Assembly (NCBI RefSeq): GCF_014640555.1
Contig: NZ_BMHE01000035.1
Span: 17,480-81,479, forward strand
Direction of reading: 5' to 3'
Length of the DNA stretch: 64,000 nucleotides
DNA from: Paenibacillus marchantiophytorum
GTDB lineage: Bacteria; Bacillota; Bacilli; Paenibacillales; NBRC-103111
Shown: piece after piece, positions 25,274 to 34,248 of the stretch
Layout: the number at the start of each line of letters is the position of its first letter
How positions within the stretch are numbered: the first letter of the stretch is position 1
The notes under the pieces: generated by a model
Told to the model about the DNA's origin: nothing
Seen by the model: only the letters and a program-made list of their open reading frames with translations
The model's database searches: none
Made by a program: the position numbers and the translations under genes

Positions 25274-25502
25274 CCGAATCAACCTCCAAGTTTGAAGTGG
25301 TTTGTGTTTCGAGATAGCTTATGACTATTTTGATGGAATGCTTGGGCGCGATGATGGATTGTGCTATTGCCCCGATAACCGAAGAATTTTGGAACCTTAC
25401 GATGAAAATTTACGTTATTACATCTAGTCAATTTTTTTTTGTATATCGGCATAGGAAAACTAAAAGACTGATTCACAAAAGATCAGCTTGGAGGCCGCGA
25501 AG

Positions 25503-26591
25503 GTGTTATTGACTTGGATTGTTATTGTTGCAGTAGTTGTGATTTCAGTCATTATTTTTATGAATGTGTACCCGCAGTTTGGGCGAAAACCCTCAAAGGT
25601 GAAAATCCAGGAGTTAGCGGGTTCCCCGCAGTATATCAACGGGAAATTCCAAAATCCTGTGCCTACGATGATGGACACGAGCCTGAAGACATCATTAAGC
25701 ATTTTGCGTGATTTTTCGAAAAGCAGCCCGAATCGGCGCCCTGCGAGTCCGCCTGGTATGGATGTTCCTTCTTTCGAGTTGGATAGGGAAACGAAGGTCA
25801 CCTGGTTTGGCCACTCGGCATCGCTTCTAACCATTGACGGGAAAACGCTGCTCTTGGATCCGATGTTCGGCCGGGCTCCTTCGCCATTTCCTTGGTTTGG
25901 CAAAGGCAGATATAGCGGCGGATTGCCTTTTGAAATTGCTGAATTACCGGAGATTGATGCTGTTCTGCTATCGCATGATCATTATGATCATTTGGATTAT
26001 GGATCGATTATGAAATTAAAGCATAAGGTGAAACAATTTCTAGTTCCGCTGGGTGTTGGCGGCCATTTGATTCGTTGGGGCATCAAAGCTGAATCAATTG
26101 CGGAGTATGACTGGTGGGATGAGTTGACTTTCGAAGGTCTTAAGCTGGCTTGCACACCGGCAACCCACTTCTCGGGTAGAAGCTTAACAGACCGCGGTGC
26201 TACGTTGTGGTGTTCGTGGGTGATTCAAGGTCAGAAGTCGAAAGTATTCTTCAGTGGCGATAGTGGGTATGCACCACATTTTAAAGAGATAGGTAACAAA
26301 TATGGTCCGTTCGATCTGACATTAATGGAATGCGGTCAATATGATGAACGTTGGTCGGATATTCATATGATGCCGGAAGAAACCGTTCAAGCGCATCTGG
26401 ATGTGAAAGGGAAGCTGCTGATTCCGATACACTGGGGAGCTTTCACGCTGGCGATTCACGACTGGAACGATTCGGTGTCACGCGCCGTCAGAGCAGCGCA
26501 TGAGAGCGATGTTGCGATTGCAACTCCCAGAATAGGTCAAACCATTCATGTACAAGCTGCAGAGTATCCGCAGGCTCCTTGGTGGAGATAA
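25503..26591 (+). CDS. membrane-anchored MBL-fold hydrolase (NAPE-PLD-like)
   Basis: 362 residues: an N-terminal membrane anchor (LLTWIVIVAVVVISVIIF) then a metallo-beta-lactamase domain. The metal motif reads LLSHDHYDHLDYG, with further ligands in PATHFSG, FSGDSGY and PIHWGAF. The layout GHSASLLTIDGKTLLLDPMF matches the group related to N-acylphosphatidylethanolamine phospholipase D. The GTG at 25503, eight bases after GGAGG, is preferred to the TTG at 25488 that lies on the ribosome site. Confidence 0.88.
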   Translation: MLLTWIVIVAVVVISVIIFMNVYPQFGRKPSKVKIQELAGSPQYINGKFQNPVPTMMDTSLKTSLSILRDFSKSSPNRRPASPPGMDVPSFELDRETKVTWFGHSASLLTIDGKTLLLDPMFGRAPSPFPWFGKGRYSGGLPFEIAELPEIDAVLLSHDHYDHLDYGSIMKLKHKVKQFLVPLGVGGHLIRWGIKAESIAEYDWWDELTFEGLKLACTPATHFSGRSLTDRGATLWCSWVIQGQKSKVFFSGDSGYAPHFKEIGNKYGPFDLTLMECGQYDERWSDIHMMPEETVQAHLDVKGKLLIPIHWGAFTLAIHDWNDSVSRAVRAAHESDVAIATPRIGQTIHVQAAEYPQAPWWR

Positions 26592-26598
26592 GTATCGT

Positions 26599-27066
26599 AT
26601 GCCATTAATCAGGCAAGAATTACTGATCCATGCGCCGATTGATGTGGTCTTTGATTTAACGCGGAGCATCGATATCCATGAGGCGTCGACCTCCCAAACG
26701 AAGGAGAAAGCGATAGCAGGCAGGACCAGTGGTTTCATTGAACTCGGCGAGACAGTCACTTGGGAAGCCGTTCATTTGGGCGTCAAACAGCAGTTGACGG
26801 TTCAAATAACGGAAATGGACAAACCAACGTATTTTGTCGATGAAATGGTGCGGGGAGCCTTCCGAAGGTTCCGGCATTCCCACCACTTTTATACGGAGGA
26901 GCAAGGAACACGTATCGTCGATACGTTTGATTATACCTCACCTTATGGCGTATTGGGAAAGTTGGCTGATTGGTTGTTCCTGGAGCGATATATGGCTAAT
27001 TTCCTGAGCAAACGCAACCAGTTTATCAAGGGCCAAGCGGAGGATTTAGCGAAGTCAACTCGTTGA
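26599..27066 (+). CDS. SRPBCC family protein
   Basis: 155 residues with the START/Bet v1-like pattern: IRQELLIHAPIDVVFDLTRS at the start, a central sheet with GETVTWEAVHLGVKQQL, and the C-terminal long helix after YTSPYGVLGKLADWLFLERYM. Such proteins bind hydrophobic ligands; many are annotated as cell-division inhibitors without proof. The gene follows the MBL hydrolase by seven bases, so the two are probably co-transcribed. Confidence 0.85.
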   Translation: MPLIRQELLIHAPIDVVFDLTRSIDIHEASTSQTKEKAIAGRTSGFIELGETVTWEAVHLGVKQQLTVQITEMDKPTYFVDEMVRGAFRRFRHSHHFYTEEQGTRIVDTFDYTSPYGVLGKLADWLFLERYMANFLSKRNQFIKGQAEDLAKSTR

Positions 27067-27145
27067 GAACTGGATACTCAGTCAGTCACATGGTATTATG
27101 GATTAGGTTGGGAGTTCGAAATGAATCAGGAGCGAAGAAAAATCT

Positions 27146-27571
27146 ATGGCTGAACAGAAAAGTGAAAGAAAATTTCATTTCATGGGTGTACTGCTTGGAG
27201 TAGCCGTTGATAACTTAGGAACTTATATATCGACTGCATTATTTGGTAGTATATATTTTGCGGGACGCCCTGTGAATGAAGAAGCGATAAAAGCGATCTA
27301 TTCGAATATTGGATTATTGTTTATCTTAATGGTCATGGGTCTGTTTTGGTCATTTTTCGGAGGGTTCATCGCGGCAAAGGTAGCAAAACGAGCCGAATAT
27401 TTCAATGCAGCTATCATCGGTGTTATCGGGGCAGCAATTGGCTTTGATTCGATGCTGACGGATCATGGGGTTCCCCTGTGGTTCGAATTGATTGGCTTTG
27501 TTGTGATTATTCCAATTTCCTTGTTAGGCGGCTATGTAGCCTTGAAAAGAAAAAAGGCACCATTAAAGTAA
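27146..27571 (+). CDS. four-helix membrane protein of unknown function
   Basis: 141 residues with four predicted membrane helices: GVLLGVAVDNLGTYIST, IGLLFILMVMGLFWSFFGG, AAIIGVIGAAIGF and FELIGFVVIIPISLLGG, with a basic C-terminus. I do not recognise the family; it resembles small integral proteins with a TIGR-type YrzE fold only loosely. AGGAG lies 13 bases before the ATG, rather far. Confidence 0.7.
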   Translation: MAEQKSERKFHFMGVLLGVAVDNLGTYISTALFGSIYFAGRPVNEEAIKAIYSNIGLLFILMVMGLFWSFFGGFIAAKVAKRAEYFNAAIIGVIGAAIGFDSMLTDHGVPLWFELIGFVVIIPISLLGGYVALKRKKAPLK

Positions 27572-27605
27572 AAAAAAAGAGACTCGGGATTGATTCCGGG
27601 TCTCT
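27570..27605. terminator. bidirectional terminator
   Basis: AAGAGACTCGGGA and TTCCGGGTCTCTT form a stem with a four-base loop. The A-run to its left becomes a T-run for the minus-strand kinase-like gene, for which it is the better terminator. Confidence 0.8.
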
Positions 27606-27623
27606 TGTCATTATATCGCTGAA

Positions 27624-28199
27624 TCAGCTTGTTGTCGTAGGTATGTGGGCAAGCATCGTTGCTTTCACTTTGTTGATCGTTTCTTGCAGATCCATGTTTT
27701 CAAAGACATGCTCGCAGTCTTTGCGATAGGAGACTTCCTCTATGTAATGATTCATATAGTGATCGATGACGTCTGTTGAGGTATTGTGGGCGAGAAGGCG
27801 TTCCATGATGGTTTGTTTGTTCACATAGATGAATAAGCGCACCGCACGTTCTCCATAAATGTATTTGAAACGGTTGGCGGCGTAACGATTTACAATGACA
27901 TAAATCATTCCGTTTTTGCGCAGGGATTCATCGATGTCAGCTTTCTTAATGCCGTAGAAATTCCCGTCAATTTCGGCGGTTTGAAAAAACTCACCAGCAA
28001 TATCACTTTCAATAAAAGCGTTCCGCGTGGTGAAGTTGTAGTCCTTGCCGTTGATTTCTTTCGGTCTTGGTGTGCGGGTCGTATACGAAACAACGGACGA
28101 GAAGCCAAGTTCTTGGGCAATGCGGTGGGCAATGGTTTTGCGACCCGAACCGCTTGTACCGGTAAACACAAACACCAACCCATTGTCATGACTACTCAT
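27624..28199 (-). CDS. guanylate-kinase-like protein with altered P-loop
   Basis: 191 residues. The fold order matches guanylate kinase: P-loop at 14-22, the GMP-binding SYTTRTPRPKEINGKDYNF, then a lid region. The P-loop reads GTSGSGRKT: arginine stands where the Walker lysine should be, and a lysine follows. This is probably a second, non-housekeeping paralogue; whether it phosphorylates GMP is open. AAGGAGGAATT precedes the ATG. Confidence 0.8.
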   Translation of the reverse strand: MSSHDNGLVFVFTGTSGSGRKTIAHRIAQELGFSSVVSYTTRTPRPKEINGKDYNFTTRNAFIESDIAGEFFQTAEIDGNFYGIKKADIDESLRKNGMIYVIVNRYAANRFKYIYGERAVRLFIYVNKQTIMERLLAHNTSTDVIDHYMNHYIEEVSYRKDCEHVFENMDLQETINKVKATMLAHIPTTTS

Positions 28200-28368
28200 A
28201 TCAATTCCTCCTTCATGATTAATATGAAAGCGATATCTTGATAGTTTTATTATAGTATGAAAATTCAGAAAATTAAAGCAATACTTTTGAAAAAGAAAAG
28301 AATGTTTAGCAGTGTCTTATCGTATACTAAATAGGAATAGATTGTTTCATAGAAAGGAAAATTAAAGA

Positions 28369-28599
28369 ATGCCCAAATATGCGAATGCAAGTGCGGAAGC
28401 TACGGCTTTTTTGAGCGAGCGAACAGGCAGCAGCCAGTTAGAGTGTTTCACTTATATTGATCCGGAACAAGCGGACAACAGCTTTTTTATCGTAAAAACA
28501 AGCAATAAAGTTATTCATGTCTCGTTCGCGGAAATTAACTTTGATCCGACAAATTATCGGAGTTTACTAGAGGGTTTGTATCGTGCAATCTATGAATAA
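28369..28599 (+). CDS. small soluble protein of unknown function
   Basis: 76 residues, acidic and soluble, with no membrane segment or motif I recognise. AAAGGAAAATTAAAG precedes the ATG and a TATACT at 28323-28328 could be a -10. It is divergent from the kinase-like gene and ends just before the riboswitch region, but nothing ties it to cobalamin. Confidence 0.6.
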   Translation: MPKYANASAEATAFLSERTGSSQLECFTYIDPEQADNSFFIVKTSNKVIHVSFAEINFDPTNYRSLLEGLYRAIYE

Positions 28600-28660
28600 G
28601 TAAATTACGTGACAAAGCCTATCAATAGATGATAGGATGATTCTAATTGCATATCAAAGG

Positions 28661-28846
28661 ATTTAGGTGCTGTATGTCTCCATGCGCATATAGTTTAAAA
28701 GGGAAGACCGGTGAAAAACCGGCACGGACCCGCCACTGTAATAATCAAGCCGTGCAATAACGGCAGCTCCTTGCAGCAAGTCACTGGGTATATACCTGGG
28801 AAGACGCAAGCAGTTGATTAAAGTCAGGAAACCTGCCTAAATCAAC
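28661..28846 (+). ncRNA. cobalamin riboswitch
   Basis: The leader shows the conserved parts in order: GGTGCTGTATG-like P2 strand, GGGAAGACCGGTG with GAAAAACCGGCACGGACCC and CGCCACTGTAA in the core, and the B12 box AGTCAGGAAACCTGCCT at about 28822-28838. It lies 150 bp before cbiH60. Binding of adenosylcobalamin is expected to lower expression of the cbi operon through the terminator downstream. Confidence 0.95.
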
Positions 28847-28923
28847 AACACAATAACCCTACGAGGACTTAGGCCGTGTTAGAGAGCGGTTACTCCTGGT
28901 TCATTGACTTGTAGTAATTTACC

Positions 28924-28965
28924 AAGCATTTCTAACATGTCTCATGTTTGAAATGCTTTTTTTGT
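28924..28965 (+). terminator. riboswitch-controlled terminator
   Basis: AAGCATTTCTAACATG at 28924-28939 and CATGTTTGAAATGCTT at 28943-28958 form a 16-bp stem with one mismatch and seven T residues after it, 30 bp before the cbiH60 start. Its position fits transcription attenuation by the B12 riboswitch. Confidence 0.85.
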
Positions 28966-28996
28966 TAGCTTAAATAGGGAGAAAGGGTGATCCGAA

Positions 28997-30697
28997 ATGG
29001 CAGGAAAATTGCTCATTATTGGCTTTGGCCCAGGGAGCTTTGAACATATTACCAAACGCGCAAGGGAAGCCATACAAGAGAGTGAAATCATCATTGGATA
29101 TAACACCTATGTTGATTTGATTGCCGGCTTATTGTCGGAACAGCAAGTTGTCCGGACGGGGATGACGGAAGAAGTTAGTCGTGCTCAGGAAGCTGTCAGA
29201 CAAGCTAAACTAGGCAAGAAAGTAGCTGTCATCTCGAGTGGAGACGCCGGCGTATACGGGATGGCAGGGCTAGTGTATGAAGTGCTGATGGAGCAAGGGT
29301 GGAAACGTGAAGGCGGCGTAGAGGTTGAAGTTATACCGGGGATTTCGGCAGTGCACTCTTCCGGTTCGCTGCTCGGAGCCCCTATTATGCATGATTCTTG
29401 TACAATCAGTTTAAGTGATCATCTGACACCATGGGAGTTAATAGCGAAGCGGGTAGAAGCCGCGGGAATGGCCGATTTCGTGATTGCGCTGTATAACCCT
29501 CGGAGTGGCAGAAGAACTAGGCAAATTGTGGAGACGCAGCGAATTTTGTTGAAATACCGTTCCCCGCTTACACCGGTTGGCATTGTGAAAAGCGCGTATC
29601 GGGATCGCCAGCATACGGTTGTGACAACTCTCGAAGACATGCTGAATCATGATATCGGCATGCTGACTACGATTATTATCGGGAATTCCGCGACCAAGTT
29701 ATATGAAGGTCTTATGATTACACCCCGCGGTTATCAGCGGAAATATACCTTAAGCGCAGAAACGCAGCCTCTGAAACCTCATCAAAGATTGAAGTCGGAA
29801 GCAGAGCCATGGGCACTGGAGCAATTGGAAGCGGAAGCGGATTTCGATGAGTCCTTTGAAGCTTATGATGAAGAAGGCGAGCTTATTGAAGATGATGAGT
29901 CTGAAGAAATTGCTGAGCCAGCGCTGCTCAAGTCATCCCCACAAGCGCAATCCAGCAATTCCTTGCAATTGGCGATGGAAGCATTGCAGTTGGTCTCCCA
30001 AGGGAAGGATAGTCCGGCTTTGGCGTTCGACTCTAAGTTGATTGCGACACAAGCGATTTTTGAGTTTGCTGTCAGTCCTGGCGTCGCGAATAAAAAAATG
30101 TCAGCTGCGCAGTTGTGCGCTCTTGGAGAGATTGTCGGAGACCGTGGGGATATTGAATATTCCCCTCATCATCAGTTGATCGTTCGCGTACAAACCGATG
30201 ATCCGAATCGAATTACTTCAGAGCTTAGCGCGCTTGGCTTGCTGTTGTCGCCCATCGGTGATGTTGCGCAAATAAAAGCATGTGATTTTTGCAATTTGGA
30301 AAAAGGCGACTCCATCCCTTATGCGGAAGCCATTCATAACCGAATCGGCAATTTGGAAGTACCCAAAGAATTGAAGATCGGTTTCAACGGCTGTGGGATG
30401 GCGTGTTATGGTGCTGTTCAGCAAGATATCGGCATTGTTTATCGCAAGGAGAAGTTCGATTTATTTCTTGGAGGTAAAACCGTTGGCAGGAATGCCCATG
30501 CTGCTCAGCCCGTAGCTGAAGGCATTGAGCCAAATGAACTGGTGGATTTGGTGACGCGAATTGTCGAGCGGTATAAGAAAGAAGGACATCCGAACGAGCG
30601 CTTTCATAAATTTTTCAAACGTGTCAAAGAGATTGAGGGATATCGCCATCAAGAAGCTGTAGGCTTCGTCATTGAAAATGCGCTTTGCGGCGATTAG
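28997..30697 (+). CDS. cbiH: CbiH60: precorrin-3B C17-methyltransferase fused to a Fe-S domain
   Basis: 566 residues. Residues 1-245 are a CbiH/CobJ methyltransferase (IIGFGPGSFEHITKRA, SSGDAGVYGMA, IVKSAYRDRQ), which does ring contraction. After an acidic linker (about 270-310) the C-terminal half resembles sulfite/nitrite reductase, with cluster cysteines C429, C432, C466 and C470 (CDFC and GCGMAC). The same fusion, CbiH60, is known from B. megaterium and carries a [4Fe-4S] cluster. AGGGAGAAAGGG precedes the ATG. Confidence 0.93.
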   Translation: MAGKLLIIGFGPGSFEHITKRAREAIQESEIIIGYNTYVDLIAGLLSEQQVVRTGMTEEVSRAQEAVRQAKLGKKVAVISSGDAGVYGMAGLVYEVLMEQGWKREGGVEVEVIPGISAVHSSGSLLGAPIMHDSCTISLSDHLTPWELIAKRVEAAGMADFVIALYNPRSGRRTRQIVETQRILLKYRSPLTPVGIVKSAYRDRQHTVVTTLEDMLNHDIGMLTTIIIGNSATKLYEGLMITPRGYQRKYTLSAETQPLKPHQRLKSEAEPWALEQLEAEADFDESFEAYDEEGELIEDDESEEIAEPALLKSSPQAQSSNSLQLAMEALQLVSQGKDSPALAFDSKLIATQAIFEFAVSPGVANKKMSAAQLCALGEIVGDRGDIEYSPHHQLIVRVQTDDPNRITSELSALGLLLSPIGDVAQIKACDFCNLEKGDSIPYAEAIHNRIGNLEVPKELKIGFNGCGMACYGAVQQDIGIVYRKEKFDLFLGGKTVGRNAHAAQPVAEGIEPNELVDLVTRIVERYKKEGHPNERFHKFFKRVKEIEGYRHQEAVGFVIENALCGD

Positions 30698-30716
30698 GAA
30701 TGGGAGGAAATAAGAA

Positions 30717-31676
30717 ATGAATGCTGTTCTATTTGTGGGGCATGGCAGCCGGGAAGAAGGCGGCAATGAAGAGGTTCGTCTGTTCGTTTCGGAAATTGCG
30801 AGCAAGATGAAAGAACAAATTGTGGAAACTTGTTTTCTGGAATTTGTACAACCTACCATCATGCAAGGAATTGATCGTTGTATAGAATTGGGTGCCACAC
30901 ACGTTGTTGTCATACCGATTATTTTGTTTTCGGCCGGGCACGCCAAGATTCATATCCCTGCAGCAATCGATGAGGCCAAGACGAAATATCCGTTGGCGAA
31001 ATTTACATATGGCAGACCGATTGGTGTGCATGAACAAATTCTCGACATTTTAACCTCCAGATTGGAAAATCTAGGTGTTCGCACTGAGGATGAGTTGGAA
31101 GAAACAGCTCTGCTGATTGTAGGACGTGGCAGCTCCGATGCGGATGCGAACAGCGATCTTTTCAAAATTTCCCGTTTATTCTGGGAGAAACTCAAAGTGC
31201 AGTGGGTTGAAACAGCATTCATCGGGGTAACAGCTCCGCTTATGGATGCAGGCATTGAACGCTGTCTGCGGCTTGGTGCGAAGAAAGTGATTATATTACC
31301 TTACTTCTTGTTTACTGGCGTGTTGATTCAACGTATGGAGCAAATGGTTCAAGGGTATCGTGCGACATATCCGGAGCAGGAATTCGAATTGGCACCTTAC
31401 TTTGGATTCCATCCGCTGCTGCAGGATATTCTGATTGGCCGAGCACAAGAAGCTCTCCAAGATGAAGTGAAGATGAATTGCGACATGTGCCAATATCGTT
31501 TGGAAGCAATGAAGCATATCGACCATCACCATCATCATGATCACGACGACCACCATCATCATGACCATGACCATCACGACCATGATCATCATAATCACGA
31601 TCACGACCATCACGATCATGACCATGATCACCATGATCATAAACACGACCATGCGCACACAGGAGGCACCAAATGA
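30717..31676 (+). CDS. cbiX: sirohydrochlorin cobaltochelatase CbiX, long form with His-rich tail
   Basis: 319 residues in two CbiX repeats. Metal-site histidines H9 (VGHGSR) and H75 (SAGHAKIH) lie in the first half. The motif MNCDMC at 253-258 is the MxCxxC of long CbiX, which holds an Fe-S cluster. Residues 270-314 are mainly His and Asp. The enzyme inserts cobalt into sirohydrochlorin; the tail may store or deliver metal. Ends overlapping cbiJ by four bases. Confidence 0.95.
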   Translation: MNAVLFVGHGSREEGGNEEVRLFVSEIASKMKEQIVETCFLEFVQPTIMQGIDRCIELGATHVVVIPIILFSAGHAKIHIPAAIDEAKTKYPLAKFTYGRPIGVHEQILDILTSRLENLGVRTEDELEETALLIVGRGSSDADANSDLFKISRLFWEKLKVQWVETAFIGVTAPLMDAGIERCLRLGAKKVIILPYFLFTGVLIQRMEQMVQGYRATYPEQEFELAPYFGFHPLLQDILIGRAQEALQDEVKMNCDMCQYRLEAMKHIDHHHHHDHDDHHHHDHDHHDHDHHNHDHDHHDHDHDHHDHKHDHAHTGGTK

Positions 31677-32458
31677 TCATTCTCGTGCTTGCAGGTACTA
31701 GTGACGCCCGCGAACTGGCTCTGAGAATTCGCGCAGCAGGATATGAAGTGCTGACGACGGTCGTAACGGAAAGCGCTGCGAAGAGCATGGAAGCCGAAGG
31801 CCTGCCCGTTCTCACAGGCCGCTTAACCGCAGAAGACATGAACCAGTTGATACGGGATAAGGGGATTCCCCTTGTCGTTGATGCAACGCACCCGTTTGCG
31901 GAAGAAGCTTCAAAGAATGCGATGAGCGCTGCCAAACTGGCTGAGGTTCCTTATGTTCGCTTTGAGCGTCAGAGCCTCACGATCGAACAAGGCGCGTTAA
32001 TTACGACCGTCGACGATTATAAGCAAGCTGCTGAGCTTGCAGCCGATAAACGAGGCAATATTATGCTCACAACCGGCAGCAAAACGTTGAAAATCTTTGC
32101 GGATAGATTGGTGGGACTGCCGGACACAAGACTGATTGCGCGCATGCTGCCACGTCAGGATAATATGGAGAAATGCGAAGAGCTAGGTATTGAGCAAAAA
32201 AATATTATCGCGATGCAGGGCCCATTCTCCAAAGAACTAAACAAAGCCCTGTACGATCACTATAAAGTCACTTTGATGATTACCAAAGAGAGCGGAAAAG
32301 TCGGTGCTGTGGATGAGAAGCTTGAAGCAGCGCTGGAAATGGGCATACCAAGTATTGTCATTGGCAGGCCTGAGCTGGAATATGGAACACTATATTCCGA
32401 GTTCGAAGGGGTTATTCAGTTCATAAATGATAGTATCCAGATCCACAAGGAGGCGTAA
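31673..32458 (+). CDS. cbiJ: precorrin-6A reductase CbiJ
   Basis: 261 residues. ILVLAGTSDARELALRIRAAG at the N-terminus is the family signature, followed by VDATHPFAEEASKNA and the C-terminal ITKESGKVGAVDEKLEAA. It reduces cobalt-precorrin-6A to 6B with NAD(P)H. GGAGGCACC within the end of cbiX serves as ribosome site. Confidence 0.95.
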   Translation: MIILVLAGTSDARELALRIRAAGYEVLTTVVTESAAKSMEAEGLPVLTGRLTAEDMNQLIRDKGIPLVVDATHPFAEEASKNAMSAAKLAEVPYVRFERQSLTIEQGALITTVDDYKQAAELAADKRGNIMLTTGSKTLKIFADRLVGLPDTRLIARMLPRQDNMEKCEELGIEQKNIIAMQGPFSKELNKALYDHYKVTLMITKESGKVGAVDEKLEAALEMGIPSIVIGRPELEYGTLYSEFEGVIQFINDSIQIHKEA

Positions 32459-32461
32459 TCA

Positions 32462-33112
32462 ATGGATTTTCATACAGAATTTAAACCATTAACCGTGCAA
32501 CCACAGGAAATCGAGGAGAAAAGCTTTGAGATGATTACCGAGGAACTTGGTGAGCACCCTTATACTGCGGAGCAATATCCAGTCGTTCAGCGGGTCATTC
32601 ATGCATCTGCGGATTTTGAACTTGGACGCAGCCTCGTCTTCCACCCGCGAGCGATCGAAGCCGGAATTGCGGCTATCCGGGCAGGTAAAATCGTTGTTGC
32701 CGATGTGCAAATGGTCCAAGTCGGAATAAGCAAACCTCGTATTGAACAATTCGGTGGAGATGTGCGAGTTTACATCTCCGATAAGGATGTTATGGAGGAA
32801 GCGAAGCGATTAAATACGACACGGGCGATTATTTCTATTCGCAAAGCGATCAAAGAAGCAGACGGCGGCATCTATGCGATTGGGAATGCACCGACAGCGT
32901 TGCTCGAATTGATTCGACTCGTTAAAGAGGGGATCGCAAAGCCAGGACTTATCGTAGGTGTGCCGGTTGGATTCGTATCCGCAGCGGAGTCCAAGGATGA
33001 GTTAGCGAAGCTGGATATTCCATTCATCACGAATATAGGCCGTAAGGGCGGCAGCCCGGTTGCCGTGGCAGCCGTCAACGCGCTGTCGATTATGGCGGCG
33101 CGCAAGGAGTAG
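32462..33112 (+). CDS. cbiC: precorrin-8X methylmutase CbiC
   Basis: 216 residues with the conserved RVIHASADFELGRSLVF near residue 45, where the histidine is the expected catalytic residue, and the C-terminal GVPVGFVSAAESKDEL. It moves the C11 methyl to C12 to form hydrogenobyrinate or cobyrinate. AAGGAGGCG lies before the ATG. Confidence 0.96.
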   Translation: MDFHTEFKPLTVQPQEIEEKSFEMITEELGEHPYTAEQYPVVQRVIHASADFELGRSLVFHPRAIEAGIAAIRAGKIVVADVQMVQVGISKPRIEQFGGDVRVYISDKDVMEEAKRLNTTRAIISIRKAIKEADGGIYAIGNAPTALLELIRLVKEGIAKPGLIVGVPVGFVSAAESKDELAKLDIPFITNIGRKGGSPVAVAAVNALSIMAARKE

Positions 33113-33117
33113 CGCCG

Positions 33118-34248
33118 ATGCAGGATGTGCCGGACAAGCCGCTGCGTCACGGCTATACGACCGGCTCCTGCGCAACGGCAGGAGCCAAAGCAGCTCTTGT
33201 GGCGCTGATTGAGCAAGCGCCGCAAGAGCTCGTGCAAATCCGTATCCCCATCGGGGAGACGGTTGAATTTGCCCTAACCAGCTGCACCTTTACGCAGCAG
33301 TGGGGCGAAGCCACCGTCATCAAGGACGGTGGCGATGATCCTGACGCGACGCACGGTGCGGAAATCATCGTGCGCGTGAGCTTCCGTGCCGAGCCAGGCG
33401 TCGGCATCGATGGCGGCGTTGGCGTCGGGCGGGTAACCAAGCCCGGCCTGCCGGTTGAGGTCGGTCAAGCGGCCATCAACCCGGTCCCGCGGAAAATGAT
33501 CCGCGAAACCGTGCAGGGTGTGCTTGACCATTATGAGATCGAGCACGGAGTTGACGTGCTCGTTTCTGTTCCCGCCGGCGAAGAGATCGCCAAGAAGACG
33601 CTGAATGGGCGTCTTGGCATTCTCGGCGGGATCTCGATCCTCGGCACCCGCGGAACGGTGGTGCCGTTCTCGACCGCGGCCTACAAGGCTAGCGTCGCGC
33701 AGGCGATTCGCGTCGCTGTGAAATGCGGCTGCGATCAGCTTGTGCTTTCGACGGGGGGCCGGACCGAGATCTTCGGGATCAATATGTATCCCGAGCTTCC
33801 GGAGGAAGCCTTCATCGAGATGGGGGACTTCGTTGGGTTTGCTTTGACCCAAGCGCAGCGCCAAGGCATCCGCAAAATTACCCTTGTAGGCATGATGGGG
33901 AAATTCTCGAAAGTGGCACAGGGCGTAATGATGGTGCATTCGAAGTCGGCTGCGGTGGATTTCGATTTTCTTGCCCAGGTGGCGATAGAATCGGAGGCAT
34001 CAGATGAGCTGGTGGCCGAAATTAGGGGTGCGAATACGGCCTCACAGGTTGGAGATATGATGGCCGCACAAGGCTATTTGCGATATTTTGAGCGATTATG
34101 TGAACGTTGTAATTTGGCCGGACTTGAAGAGGTAGGTCGCGATGGGTTCGATCGCATTGAAACCGTCATTATTTCCATGAAAGCCGAGCTATTAGGTAAA
34201 TCGGCCATGGTGAAGCACGGGCAGAATGGAGAGATGGGATACGAATGA
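33118..34248 (+). CDS. cbiD: cobalt-precorrin-5B C1-methyltransferase CbiD
   Basis: 376 residues. LRHGYTTGSCATAGAKAAL at the start and the GRLGILGGISILGTRG motif in the middle are diagnostic for CbiD. It methylates C1 in the anaerobic pathway. The first half, from just before the gene to about 33780, is clearly more GC-rich than the rest and than the flanking genes. Ends overlapping the next gene by four bases. Confidence 0.95.
   Translation: MQDVPDKPLRHGYTTGSCATAGAKAALVALIEQAPQELVQIRIPIGETVEFALTSCTFTQQWGEATVIKDGGDDPDATHGAEIIVRVSFRAEPGVGIDGGVGVGRVTKPGLPVEVGQAAINPVPRKMIRETVQGVLDHYEIEHGVDVLVSVPAGEEIAKKTLNGRLGILGGISILGTRGTVVPFSTAAYKASVAQAIRVAVKCGCDQLVLSTGGRTEIFGINMYPELPEEAFIEMGDFVGFALTQAQRQGIRKITLVGMMGKFSKVAQGVMMVHSKSAAVDFDFLAQVAIESEASDELVAEIRGANTASQVGDMMAAQGYLRYFERLCERCNLAGLEEVGRDGFDRIETVIISMKAELLGKSAMVKHGQNGEMGYE

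Noticed and set aside
31296..31935. Long minus-strand frames (120 and 207 codons) across cbiX and cbiJ
   Set aside because: They are antisense shadows of the His/Asp-rich repeat; the plus strand has clear CbiX and CbiJ motifs.
33274..33939. 221-codon minus-strand frame within cbiD
   Set aside because: Same GC-rich shadow effect; CbiD motifs are intact on the plus strand.
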